This document shows, piece after piece, positions 1 through 13,300 of a stretch of 64,000 nucleotides of DNA; positions within the stretch are counted from its first letter, which is position 1, and every line of letters starts with the position of its first letter. Both the position numbers and the translations under genes were made by a program. Under the pieces are notes generated by a model. It was not told the DNA's origin and ran no database searches. It saw nothing but the letters and a program-made list of their open reading frames with translations. This stretch comes from Stratiolaelaps scimitus (taxonomy: Eukaryota > Arthropoda > Arachnida > Mesostigmata > Laelapidae), in assembly GCA_019614645.1 (NCBI GenBank), contig JABWDB010000005.1:19333001-19397000 (forward strand), read 5' to 3'.

Positions 1-1317
1 ACAGTTATGTTGAAAGGCGGCATTGAAGCATGAGCTCATTAACAACAATAACAACAATATCACAGTAGCTTAATGAGCAGGAAAATAAGATATCATGTGA
101 GGGGGTTTTGCGTGATACAAGAGAAAAAAAGCGCAATAGAAATACTGCGATAATAAGAATGTTTATTTCGAGCTGGTGACTGACAATCGCTTCAAGAGAT
201 AATCCACGACCAAGTCTTTCCAAGCCCCGATAATGCAGCTCGAACGATTTGACAGGGCTTTTATACACCGGAGGTAAAAGCCGAAAGCAGACAAATATTT
301 TTAACAAGAAAACTGTTGGAAGTTATATCTACTCTTCACTTCTAAGACTCTGATGATATTGTATGCTATATTTTGCATTCACTTCAACAGGAATCAAAAT
401 TAAAACTCAAAGCACACATCCTTCATGCAGAATGCATAAGTATATATATTATATATATTTATATATATAGAGACAGAGAGAGATTATAGATTGCACGGTG
501 ATATTCGAACACCAACCTGTGCACAGGATATGTTGTATCCGACCCGGCTGAAGCATTTTCTTGAACTGAGCGGGCAGACTATGGGTCCGATGAGGAATAT
601 GCAAATCGCCGAGGACTAGAACTAACATTTTGCCGGCACTTCGACTTCAGCGCCGGAGCTAGCTATACTGGCTGAACACACCAGGATTGGCACGAGTGCA
701 GTTCTAGTTCGTCAGGGCGGATCACCAGCGACTTCAATACAGAGCACTCTGTTCTTTCACAGCCGAGGCAAAATACCGAACGTATCGTCCGTTCATCACA
801 GGAGAGACGCCCCACCGATAGCTCAACCACTGACAGCAGCTGGCTGTAAGCACTGACCGAGCCCAGATCCACGAACGACCACCCGATGGGTTTAGTTGGA
901 TGCGAGCAAGCAGATGTCCACCGTGAGAACATCGTCGTCGCAGTAAAAGATGTCCTCGACAAAATTACTTTGTCGTTCTCAATTCGCTGAATTAGAACTC
1001 TACGCTATTGTTTTTAGGAATCGCACTGCGTTTCGGTAATGTCAGATGCCAACAACTGGTTTATATGACGCGATTTGGCAAAAAAAAAGTGTTTGGAACG
1101 GCGTCAGTTTTTGTTTGTTGGATTGAAAATGTAGCGAACGAGCAGACGATACCTGTGTTGATTTGGGCTTACGTTTCCCTGCTGTGCTGTATGTATGTCT
1201 ATGGTGGCAACGCTCGCCCGTTGAATTCGATTTCCAGCTCAGTCGTTTTCAGCTTCGTCGAGTTCACTGCAAAATAGTGCCGCTATCGTGACCGGTGTGC
1301 TCAGCAAGTCATTGATC
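1..1317. other. 5' flank of EIF3H, no gene recognised
   Basis: The ORFs here (for example 663-962 on the minus strand and 1008-1277 on the plus strand) match no family I recognise and look like chance frames. The interval holds an AT/GA microsatellite near 440-483 with a possible tRNA-derived SINE fragment beside it. The last few hundred bases must hold the EIF3H promoter and 5' UTR, but no clear TATA box or initiator stands out. Confidence 0.5.
440..545 (-). repeat. AT/GA microsatellite with SINE-like head (tentative)
   Basis: An AT-rich then GA-rich simple repeat (about 440-483) abuts a segment that, read on the minus strand, contains a GGTGTTCGAATATCACC stretch like the T-arm/B-box of a tRNA, followed by ACCGTGCAA. 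A similar order (GGTTCGATCC, CACCGTTGCA, then a distal AT/GA tail) occurs near 19543-19690 on the plus strand. This may be a short tRNA-derived SINE copy in reverse orientation. The match is short, so it is only a possibility. Confidence 0.22.
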
Positions 1318-4162
1318 ATGGCTTCACAGTCGAGACGAGGTGGTCCAGGCGGCCTACTGGAGACAGGCTCAGCTCGAATCGAATACGTTCAGGTTGACGG
1401 GCTGGTAGCGATGAAGATTGCCCGGCACAGCCACGAGGAAGCCGGCGGCCTTATGGATTTCGCACAGGGAGTCCTGCTCGGCATGGTGGATGGCCGTGGG
1501 GTCGAAGTGACCAACTGCTTCCCTTATCCGCGGCACGGTGATGAAGAGGTGAGCTGCCGATTCTATGTCTCATTTATACAAATATAGACAGTAATAATCT
1601 GCTATTGGTGTTATAGATGCGTAAGCATCGTTGAGTCAAAGGTCGCTATTCATAGTTAGCGTTCGAAATGTCGTGAGGCATTATCATAGACCGTTTATTG
1701 CCTATAATCGCGACTGAATTCTGTGGCTAGAGAAGACTGCTTATCGTATGCATATCACGATCATTTGTAGTTCTATAATTCAAAAGAGTTAGTACTGGAT
1801 AAATCCTATGTGTAAGTGACCAAATGGCAGCATACGGGGTTCGCGGTAGTTTGTGGGCAGCTGGCTGTCAAATGATAAACAACTTACATAAACACTTTTC
1901 CATATTTTATGAGATTCATAGTATTACGCATTATAAGATATAAATAATAAATGGAATATTCAACTGGTCGTTGTTGTTATATACTTGCTCCCATACGTAA
2001 GATTATATTTGACTATTTTAAGAAGGGTCTCACTTAATTTTTTTTATTATTTTTTAATCTTGGGTATACGCTCAGTTGAGCCAATTATCTTCGCATAAAT
2101 TGTACTGACTGATATAATTAATTAATAATAATGAACAGCTGCATCCGTGACAACGAGGCCGTCAGGAATTATTGGTTAGGGCCTTGCGATGAAGATTATT
2201 TATTGACTATCATGATATTTATTGAGGTCTTGTTCAGGCTTGTGTACGTGTATATACACTATATATAAAACTATATCTATATATTTATAACATTTTCGGT
2301 AATAATTTTTTTTGCTGCCGTTCATAATATTGCTTCGTAATGTCTTATATTTAATCTTATTATCAATTACAGCATCTGAAATAGCAACAAAACGACAATT
2401 TCGGTTGAGTTCTCGGTGTGAGAATTGCCATAAAATTGACAATGCACATTTCTCGCTGTTGGCCCACTTTCAGGAATACGAGGAGACTGAGTACCAGATG
2501 GAGATGCTGCGTCAGATGCGAGCTGTGAATATTGATCATCTCACTGTCGGCTGGTATCAGGTACAAATAATCTCAGTCTTGCACAATAAAGTCATTTCAT
2601 ATAGAATCGATTGTCTAGCGATCACCTTCATCCTCATAAGGCTAGGGTATGATGCTTAAATTGGTTCCGAAGCACATTGTATTGTCCAGTGCTAAACCTG
2701 GTTAGAGAAATCAAAATGAATTAGACTAACTCCCTCACGTTCCGCGTTCGCTGTTCATTGTTTAGGCATCACCGTTCGGGTCGTTCTATACTCGACCGCT
2801 GTTGGAGTCTCAGTTCAGCTACCAGGAGAATATAGAGGAGTCTATCCTGCTCGTTTACGATCCTGTCAAGGCTCAACGCGGCTTCTTCTCATTGCGAGCG
2901 TTCCGTCTGACTGAAGCGGCGTTTGCCCTATGCCGTGATGGCGAGTACACATTGGATTCGTTCAAGAACTGCAAATGTTCATATTCGGATCTGTTTGAAG
3001 AAATTCCCGTACGCATCCGGAACTCACACTTGATCAACCTTCTCCAGTGCGAACTTGAGGAGCTGGTCCCGAGTCACGCACCCGCTGGCAAGCAGTTCCT
3101 CGACATGTCAACGGCTTTCTCGCTTGAGCGTCAACTGCAGGCCACAATGGAGTGCGTCGACAACCTCAATCAGGAAACGAACAAACTACTCAATCATCAA
3201 CGACAGGTATGTGCTGAGTGTGTCGTGTATTAGATTGAGCTATCTCACTGTTAAATCGCTTAGTTTTACTGTTCAACAAACAACAGACAAAGGCATGCTC
3301 CTCCCAACGAACGTTACGCTATTTATCAATAATAATAATACTAATGACAACCGAATCATGTCAATCAATGATATACATAAACATGACTTAATGAGGCACA
3401 CTCTGAATTTGCCATAAAAAACATCTTCATGACTAGGATAATCAGCTATCTTTGTCTAAGCGCTAATTCTGTGTCCATGTATGCCCTCCACAGGTGATGA
3501 GACAGCAGCAACAGAAAACGCTGGCGCTCGCGAAGCGCGCACAGGAGAACGCGTCGCGTAAGCAGCGCAACGAGCCACCTCTGGCCGAAGATGACATCCA
3601 CAAGCAGTATAAACCAATTCCCGCGCCGGCCCGCTTAGATTCTGTTCTTCTTGCTGGACAGGTGAGAAATAATCGCCCGCTGCCATAGCGACACTCTATT
3701 GGGTGGACTCGGTGATTTGAGTCAAGGATTGGAGCACGCCAATCACTGGGTCAGGTGTTTCATGTCGTTCGATGGCTGGCTGTGCTTTGTTATCGCATCG
3801 GGCGTTTCTTCAACACTGCCAATTCCTCCGTCGCGGGCAGGCCACGTCTATATGGCCGGATAACATATTAGCTAATGTTGTTGTTGTTGTTTCTAACTCC
3901 GAAAGAACATATCTATGTCAAACAAAACAAGGGAACGCCGCTTAGGTGACATCGTTCGTTGTTCGAATATTTTTCGACCAGGTGTTGTATAGGTAGTATG
4001 AATAGCTATTATATGGGTGGCAATTGGCAATGGATAAACTTGACTCATACGTTCGATGTTTGCTTTCAGGTCGAGTCTCACTGTAACCAAATGGCCAAGT
4101 TCTCGACACAGAACCTTGCCAAACTCTTCATGTCGGACGCGCTTCAGAAGAAGGACCAATGA
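1318..4162 (+). CDS. EIF3H: Eukaryotic translation initiation factor 3 subunit H (five coding exons)
   Basis: Coding exons 1318-1548, 2474-2560, 2766-3206, 3494-3661 and 4070-4162, all phase 0, give about 339 aa (human 352). eIF3h is an MPN-fold subunit of the eIF3 scaffold that loads mRNA onto the 40S subunit in the cytoplasm. Family landmarks in order: VQVDGL near residue 19, VTNCFPYP near 66, [17 protein letters not shown] near 84-100, [34 protein letters not shown], a Gln/Lys-rich helix ([17 protein letters not shown]), [10 protein letters not shown], and a C-terminal NLAKLF. The MPN domain lacks a full JAMM zinc site, as usual for eIF3h, so it is non-catalytic. ATG 1318 is the first ATG giving the family N-terminus. 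An AATAAA lies 90 bp after the stop. Confidence 0.95.
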
Positions 4163-4251
4163 AGAGTGGAACTTTGGCTGCTTTTGAGTCGGCAACACGG
4201 AACTGCTCGAATTGTGTACGGGGCATATATTTCAATCATCACGAATACATA

Positions 4252-4257
4252 AATAAA
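4252..4257 (+). terminator. Polyadenylation signal for EIF3H
   Basis: A canonical AATAAA hexamer sits about 90 bp downstream of the EIF3H stop codon at 4162, a normal distance for a short 3' UTR. The cleavage site itself is not visible. Confidence 0.6.
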
Positions 4258-7200
4258 TGGTAAATTTAATGTACACATCACGCGCCTTGACGTTCTTATT
4301 TTAGGATTCCTAATCATGAATTCGATATCGGATTTAGGCGTCTTGCAATTTTATTGATGATATGAGCGAACCTTCAATTCCACTCGAGTGTGTTGCAAGA
4401 CCCAATACTGTCGGATGAGGCTAATAATCAATTGTGAACCTTGTCACCGTGATCTACACGAACATAATCCACTATCGCTGTTGAGAACCATCGGGAAACT
4501 CGAACGGCTCAATGACATTACTTAGCTGTAACTAAATTTAGTGCACAACTTAATTTATGGATAAAGATGACCTTTATTACCTTTATCATTATTATTATAA
4601 TTACAATGAATTCGTTTGCCGCGTCATTGTTGTGTCACATAATTTAGAGAATATAATTAATAGAATTTGGCTTGCAATCAAAAGTATATGGGTACGTCCC
4701 GTACGAACAGCTTCGCTGGTCGATCTCGAGAGGGCGATGCAGAAAACGCGACAATGGGCCCATCCTGTGCGTTCGGTTCACTGCCAGTTCGTACGGTGTA
4801 CCTGTACAATGGTAACAAGCATTAGCAGAAATCATCATTCACCCGCGTCAGATTTGTGCCCGTCCCATTATGTTTGCTTGTAGGACTCCACGGTCGTTAG
4901 ATATCAATCCAAGTTACGAAATATAGCGATTGACCGATAACAGCAACAAGTTAGGAATAAGTTTAAGCGGCACCTTCATTTACATAAACAGCTGTTCGTA
5001 CAGTATTCAACCTAGCTACAGATATCGACGACTGTACGAGCGGCTCAGAGACACTGGTCGACAGAAGCAACAGTAGCATTTCGCTAGAAATCGCGCCTTT
5101 CAACCTTTTGCGAACTCTGTTCCCGCCCTTCGTGGTGTCGCTCACCTGGCGTGATCAGGTCCTGTGAGTTCGAAATTTCGGTATTGCGCCTGTCCATCGA
5201 TATCGGTGAATTGTCGGTTTCCGGACGTATGATAAGGTGTGCTGTCAGCGTATCCGTGTTCGACAGCCTCGTGCGCTACCCGGAGATCAGCGGACGGCGC
5301 TGGCCGAGGAGCTACGGCGAGGAATTGACTTCGGGAGCGACCTTCGGTAGCCAGGGGTCTCCCGTGACGGTCCCTGATAGACACAAAACGAATGACAAAT
5401 TTGAAAACAACCTAGAGTAGTACGTTCGAGAAGGGATTGAATCGATGATAGAAGGACGATCACCTACAACGTGTATGGTTGTTCATTTAAAGTTGTTCAT
5501 CATAAATACGAAACCCCTATACCTGAAGTAATCCGCGGGGTTTCCAGCATCTTCGTACACCCTCAGAGCCGACGGCTGTACTCGATATTGTTCACTCTCA
5601 TACTGTCGAAGAGGTTCGTAGGGAGTCCTGAGGATGAACAAACATAGCTGCTGCTACTCAGGCCAGATCATTACTAGCCGAAGCGATATGTAGTGCACAA
5701 CGCAAATTGGGACACACTTTCAGCGATTCATCTGATTGTGATGAAATACGCCACCATCGTTATTCTGTTGCATGTATGTTATCCAATCAGATGCTGCTCT
5801 CTTATCAGTGCGTTCTGCCATTCACATCATCATCTCTTATCTATAAAGGCATTCTCGATTGTTTCGTTCGGCACTTGCAACGTTCATAGTCATCAGTCTT
5901 TATACTTAGTAGGTGTGCGTCTTTGTAAAAGATTGTCGCCTGTTGTTGTTTTCGCTAGACTAAAATTGTCGCTGAACAGAGCTTCTGAGTTTACCGTAGA
6001 ATGTCCCGCTCGTGATGGTCTCGTTCGTTGTGCCTGGGATGAACAGGTGGACGGTACGGCTGTCGGTAGTACTCATTCGAGAGCAACAAACTCTCCGGAT
6101 GTGCATGACCCCTTGAGTGCGAATGCTGACCGGCGACGTGCCATGCTCCAAATATTCCTATTAGGCTAAGCAACGTCAACTGTCCGTAGCACAGTGAAAA
6201 TAATTGAAAGCATATCAGTAACAGTCAGATTACCCCACTGGTTTGGTTAAGATACATATTTTCGTTAGATTTCACGATTGGATGGATCATTGTATAGATA
6301 TACTTGATGAGTGGATACAGTTCGCAATTAATTCAATGGGGAAAGATGCGAACAGGATGTGTCATATCGTCAACGTTTCTTGACACACTAAAGATACACA
6401 GGGGACTTGCGGGGTTTCGGACTTACCCCACGGACTGGTGTTACTAATTAGCACATACACCTATTTAATATACGTCACATTGCACTACGTCATCATGCGT
6501 AATGTAATGTGATCATGTAAGTCCATTGCAGCAAATAATGTTTGCTACAAGTCACCAGCGCATCTCAACCAATTAATTGAACCTCCACGAAATCATGAAT
6601 GAATAACAAACTCTTAAACGGCACACCTGAGCTAAATGAACGAGGTAGAGAAAATATTTGAATTTTTTTGGGCGGCACTTCTGTGCACACTGTGTGGTAT
6701 TCCAATACTGTCATCTATACCAGCAAAGCTTGAGTAGTCACCAGCGACTAAAGCTCCGCGCTGCGTAAATGCTGCACGCATTTACGCGAGCTAGAATACT
6801 TCGTTTAACAATCTCTGTCAACATCTCTGATCTCGAGAAATCGTCAGGACACATTGGCAAGTAAGCGCACCATCAATTCGCAACTCATACCATTGGCATC
6901 GTACGTCTAAACAGCATCCTGTCTGATCGTTGTAGCGGAGACTTTTACCACCACCAGTGTCACCAGTATGAGGATCACACTACTACTAAAATCCCAACAC
7001 GTCTGTCTATCGTCTATCAGCGCTTTCTTTCGGAGTCATCTGTGCAGAGGATGTTCGCACTAGTCTAATGCGAATTAGTGTTCGGCGAGAGAGAGTATCC
7101 TAATGTAAGTATGCCAGGCGAGAGTAACGACCATCCTTTTGCCAAACTATTGCTGATGGCCATGCATCCGCGTCTATGACGTAGCTGTTGTAACATAACG

Positions 7201-10200
7201 TCGTGCAGTATACGGACTTACATCTATGATACATACGCACGTATAATGGACGAACAATCATGAAGATTATGGGACAGCACTCGAAGTTACTGATTGTGAG
7301 TGCCAACTGCCCGGCCGAAGAATGTTTGTTTATCGGCCGTAACACTTCAGAGTGCCACCGTAGACAACGGAAATTTTGAGGGTGAGTCGAAGTGAAAGCA
7401 GCTACGCAAGTCCCACGATCCAAGTCGCATCGGTATCGAAGTGGGAGGCCTTCGCGTCCTTGGGCTTTCTGCTTCTGATGTCGTTGCTGTGGCTGCTGTT
7501 GCAGCGGCGTCTGGTAGCAATGAACCAGGATGTGTCTTCGCTCCCCTTCCTACATTGCTACCAACTTCCTATCACAGGACGTAAATGCACACACGCGTAT
7601 TGGCACCGCGTGCTGTTGCATGGCGATCAACAGAGTCCTCAACGGAAGTCTATCGACTTCGGACACGAAACACCCACAAGAGCTGGCCACAGCAAAGATG
7701 CAACGATGGAAAAGATTTCTCAATTGATAATAATAATAATAATAATACATATATATATATAATGAAAAGAAACACTTCTTCGACATTGATCAGCTGGACT
7801 GAACAGGAATAAGGTTCCGTTTGCCAAAAATATCCGCAGAAAGCTTCCGCCTATCGAGAAAATGTTACAAATGTTCAGCTTCAGACCAACAGGTGTGGTC
7901 AGGCTGCTTCATAAATTAATTAAATATAATACAACACTACAATCATACACGCAGAAATGAAATAACTCGGAGAAGAGAGTGAAAAATAAGTCATCCTCCA
8001 AAGAACATAGGAGTACTGAATAAAATCCTTTTTTAATTAGTTTCCTCAGTTCGACAATATTTCAGCGAAACGGTATCTGTGAAGGCGCTTCATTCGCTGT
8101 AAATGTCTCATTCGTTGTATAATATAAATGGGTCTAATAGAGCATAATATAATGTGTACACTTGTGCAACCCTCATGGCCAGCGAGAATAGGTTAATTTT
8201 TCACCACTTATCCGTCTTCACGACTAAAAGCGAAACGAACAATTGCCAAAGAGACGCTTTGTGATATTCCAGTCATCAACCGAAATAGTCCCATCAAGGA
8301 CACACGGTATTATACCGTCAATACTCATTCGCGGATGACGTAATAAATGCCGGCTGATGGCGACACCGAAATGTTGAACTGAACTGCTCGTGGGCAGAGC
8401 AACAGAAAGTGACCCACCCATCCACCAACCCACCCTCATCCGTAGAATTCAGACGTCCTAACAACGGAATAGGGCCAGCAAAATGATAATTTACTATTAC
8501 TTTGATGGTTTTCACTTAGGGACGAGTGTATTTATTAATTGCTACGCTCTTAGTGGCGATGACCTCAACGGGCCTTCAGCTCACGTTGAGCTCTCGAGAA
8601 GTGACGCTTTGCGATCGTTGAACTCAGGACTAAATTATTGTTTTTCTCTGTTTTTCGCACTGAGCGCACTTCGTGCAGATTGTTTGGATGGTGTGAATGC
8701 TTTTATTGGCATGTATCCTCGCGACTCGATAATGAGAGCACGACCATGAGTTTGGTGACCATGAGCACGATATTTTTATTCTAACGTCAGTAAAATGAAT
8801 TCTATTTCAACGAAACTTACATATCCACGACGATTTGTTGATTGAATTTACGGCATACAGGTGGAACATGAACGGGAAACCCTGATGTATGACTACCTTG
8901 AGAGTTCGTACTCAATAAGGATACTCTCAGGTTTTTTCATTATGACTTGTGAATGTCATATTAAAATAAGCGCATCCAACACTTCACGAAGGTGCACTCA
9001 GCAATCGGAGATTGTCATCCCGTGATCCAGTCACACTTTGAGAGAAAGCTACCCAGTAAGAGACATGGAGATTTTGTAGAAGACCATGCCGACCGAGCAT
9101 ACTGGGAGATGAAGCGTTCGTACAGCTATGGCGGATTAAGTAGCAAATATATGCGTGTCTATATAATCTACCATGGTTCCACACGTTTTTGGCACACAAA
9201 CAGGTGTATTCATCAAAAGGGTGTAATGAAGTCTGACACAAACGGACTCAGAAAGCGGCGGAGAATGTTTTTTCCAAAGATGATCTGTATGTTTGTTACC
9301 TGCAAGAGGACGGATGCCTTTCACAGGACAGGCGATGGAGGTTGGGCTTCCCCGTGCTTCTTAGTAAGCTACCTTTCGGTGCCCGGGTGAGATACTGTAC
9401 TATAATGACGACGTATGCGATTTAATGACCAAAGTACATCTTCACTTGAAGCAGCTGGTTCGAGCTTCATATTTAAATTTAGCTATTTCTCAGAAGTTCC
9501 ATCAGAACGTGTCCACTATTTTACTGCGTTGACTCAACCACAGTTAATTACTGTACGAGCTGTTTCTAATTAGATTCGTTATGGATTAGATGGTGGCCAT
9601 AGTATTTGTTAAGTAGAAAGACAACAAACAAACTTTTCATTAAGAACATCTTCGTCAAACGATTAATTTGCGCATCTCATTAGAGTCACCCTTAGTACCC
9701 TTAAAACTGACCTGCAATCTTCCAAAATGTAAAACGTGCCTAGGCATCTAAATATTTAGAAACAGAATACATTTGATATATAATGAGTAAATCTTCAGTC
9801 ACAAATAACGATACATCAGTATATTCTTTATTTATAGATCTATATCCCATTAGCTGATGATGCGGGATTTCAGTTATCTTGTTGGCCCCCTCATATTATA
9901 GCTGTTGTCGTGATTTCCTTCAAATATAACATTTATACGCGGAAGCGCACTAATTGCGCAAACTTGACTATTATTGCAATACAACATAGCGGGAACTAAC
10001 AACGTTTATAAACACATCAGCCGAACACTGGTTGTAATTGACTCGTCGACCATCAGCGCAACCTGTCCAAATCGGCTTTATATGGACGAAGAAGCTACTC
10101 TGTAGAAGCGTATCTCTACCAAACACAGAGCCATTGTATTGTTGTCTGTACATCTATGTCCCTGACTCACCTACGAACATGGTTAACTTTTCTGAAAAAC

Positions 10201-10384
10201 CTTTACAAATGTCAGGTCATACCTTCATAGGATACAACAAGAAAAAACACTGAGTTATGGAGTGATGCACGTCATTAACCCGCGCACAGCAAACTGATTA
10301 CATTACATGATTCATAACATAGTAAACGTATCATTGTTCGTGCTGCGTGTGCCTGCCCGCTCCAGGCGTACGTACATATAGGAT
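4258..10384. other. Convergent intergenic interval, no gene recognised
   Basis: EIF3H (+) and SHMT (-) converge on this 6-kb stretch. The ORFs inside (up to about 158 codons, at 5693-6169) show no family motif and no run of phase-compatible exons. A minus-strand ORF at 5142-5384 ends at a CAG/GTGAGC donor-like site, but its protein is unrecognisable and no partner exon was found. An (AAT)n/(AT)n microsatellite lies at about 7727-7762. The SHMT 3' UTR must occupy the right end, though no AATAAA was seen close to its stop. Confidence 0.5.
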
Positions 10385-13300
10385 TTACATATCAACTAAA
10401 CCGGGCATGAAGAAGCTTGCAGCAAACGATTCAACCTCTTCGCGTTTGGCGTGAATCTTTGACTTGAAGGGCTCCTCTTCGAGCTTATCCTTGAACTCCT
10501 TGAAGGCGACGCCAGTGCAGGCGGCCTTAACCTCGGCCGCGATCACGAGGCCGTCATGAATGAATGCGGCAACCTTCTTCATTTCTTCCTCCTTGAAACC
10601 TCGGGTGGTTAGGGCAGGAGTGCCCAATCGGACGCCTCCAGGGTTGAGAGCGGACTTGTCGCCAGGCACTGTGTTCTTGTTGCAAGCGATCGAAATGACT
10701 TCAAGGATTCGCTCAGCACGGGCTCCGTTCAGATTCTTCGGGCGGAGATCAAGCCAAACGATGTGATTGTCGGTGCCGTTCGTGACGACCTTGTAGCCAT
10801 GAGAGACGAGCTCTTTCGCTAGTGTCTGTGCGTTTGTCACCACCTGCCGCTGGTACTCGTGGAATTCGGGGGTGGCCGCTTGCTTCAAAGCCACGGCTAC
10901 GCCAGCGATGACGTTGTTGTGTGGACCACCCTGGAGTCCGGGGAACACAATCTGTGTAATGCGTTCCTCCAGATCGTACATTGTCTTATTACCTTTGGCG
11001 TCCGTTTTACGGACCCCCTTACGATAGAAGATCACGCCGGACCGTGGGCCTCGAAGCGTCTTGTGGGTAGTAGACGTCACAATATCGCAATACTCGAAAG
11101 GGCTCGGGGCCACTTTGGCCGCCACCAAGCCACTCACGTGAGCCATATCAGCCATCAAGTAGGCTCCGACAGAGTCAGCAATTTGACGGAATCGCCTGGA
11201 AGATAGAGTTTGACAAATTAGCTGCGATATTTAGTTGGTCAACTAGGAATTCTTATGATTTCGTTAGATAGGCTCCTGTTTTGTGCCTTAACAATCGGAA
11301 ACCCTTGGTTTCGTGGTTGTAGATGTTTAGGGACCATTCTTAACGACACTGTAATTTGAACTACGTTTCCTGCAATGAACATCACCAGAACAGGGACGCG
11401 CCTACTTTCACGTGTGTGTGATATTATTGCTATGTAGAATCCCGAAGCCCTAATTTTATAGACGAGATCTAATGTCGAATCGCATCGACGCTCTTTCACA
11501 CCCTCGAAAAAACTAAACTGCTTCGAACACGCCCTTCGTAGAGAAGCCAAAAGAACAGTCCACAAGAGGTCACTCAGTCAGTCAGATGGGCCACGGTAAA
11601 TTGACTTACTTGTAGTCAAGATGACGGGGATAACAAGAGACGCCAGCGATAATAAGTTTAGGCTTGAAAAGCATGGCGGTCTGTGCGAGCATGTCGTAGT
11701 CGATCAGGCCAGTAGTTGGATCTGATTTATACGGCATTGACTCGAAGAATATGGACGTTGCCGAGACCTTCTTCTTCTCAGTGAAGAACCCGTGGGTCAA
11801 GTGACCACCGTCTGGCAGATCTAAACCCATGATCCTACCGTGTGGTTCTACGACGGCTGCGTAGACCTGAAACGGAGGAAATATCAAAGTAAATATATTT
11901 TCCAATTCTCATGAAATAAAAATATGTATGTACCGCTCATTATACAGTGGTGTTTATAAACTTAAGTGACTCCCTATATTTGAACAAATCGTTACAAAGA
12001 GCATACACTTGAGGTATTTATTCTGTATCAGATTAATGTACGTGTCAAATAAGAGATATACCCCAAAGAACAGCGCATGTAGCCTGCTTCTATGAAAGGT
12101 GTCATTTTCCGGGTGTTCAAAATGATAAGGCATCCTCAGTTATCGAGCGTTCTCACTGACTAGTGTTGAGCCTCCGCGCTGTACTGTAGTCATGAGACAC
12201 GCTTCGAGAATTACGGACGCAGAGAAAGCTGTTATTACTACCTTACACAAAACAGGAAAGGCTGCAATTGTCAGGGTGATTGGCAGAAGTCGTTGCGTAG
12301 TGCAAAATAATTTACGCAGTCCGTCAACGTGTGGTACTAATAAGTCTAAAGGACGTCCACGAAAGGTCAGCCAGCGAACTGCCATGCACATTTGTCTATT
12401 GGTCTATTGGACCACAAATAGTGAAGCTATTAAGCAAGAGTTGAATCGTCAGGTTCATACGTCAACAGTTTTAAGGACAATTAAGCGTTATCCGCATATC
12501 ATACTGGGGCAAAAAAAAAAAAAAAAAAGATCTCGTCTTTAACAACACCACATGACTGCCCGACCAAACTCCACTCGCAATAATATGACAGGAACTAGAA
12601 ATTGGTGAGTATTGAGGCAACGTTTTTTAATGAGTATCTTGAAGGTACACATCTATCTAAAAGGTACTATGGATATAAAAGGCCAGATAGATTTAACGGT
12701 TATTGGCATGATGTACGTGAAGGGCAGCGGTACTTCTCGAAGCGCAATTTCGGTGGAGGGAGACTTATTGTTTGAGGAGCTTGGCAAACTCACACTCGCT
12801 TCCTCTCATCTCCAATGAATAGCGAGGACTATTAGCAGATGCTGACCGACAATCTATTAGTACCGTTTAAGCCCAGATTTCATCGACCGCCAATTGTTTT
12901 CGAACAAGATAACGTTTCAATCACGTCATCGCGAGTACACGTGCGTGGTTAGGATAAAGTTGAGACTCTAGAGTGGCCAGCATGTTCTCTGGATCTCAAC
13001 CTGATGGAGGACCTCTGGGGCACTCTTGTTTGACGAGTATATGCGTCGAATCGACAGCATCCACCCGTGGAAGCACTAAAAGAGGCGTTGCTGGAAGTGT
13101 GAGAAGGGGTCAGCGACCAGATCCTGCTAAATCTCGTTGATAGTATGCCAATCCGAATCTTCAACATTATAATTAGAAATTAAAGAAATGGCAGGCTGAA
13201 TGCGCCGTCATATGCGCTGTTCTTTGTGGCATATCCATTATTTGACACGTATATTAATCTGATACAGGATGAATTCCACAAGTGTACGCGCTTTGTAACG

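Noticed and set aside
5142..5384. Minus-strand ORF with a good donor at its end
   Set aside because: The protein is unrecognisable and no acceptor or continuing exon was found downstream; one donor alone is not enough.
12512..12530. A-tract read as a retroposon tail
   Set aside because: It lies inside the Tc1-like element between transposase fragments and has no flanking target duplication.
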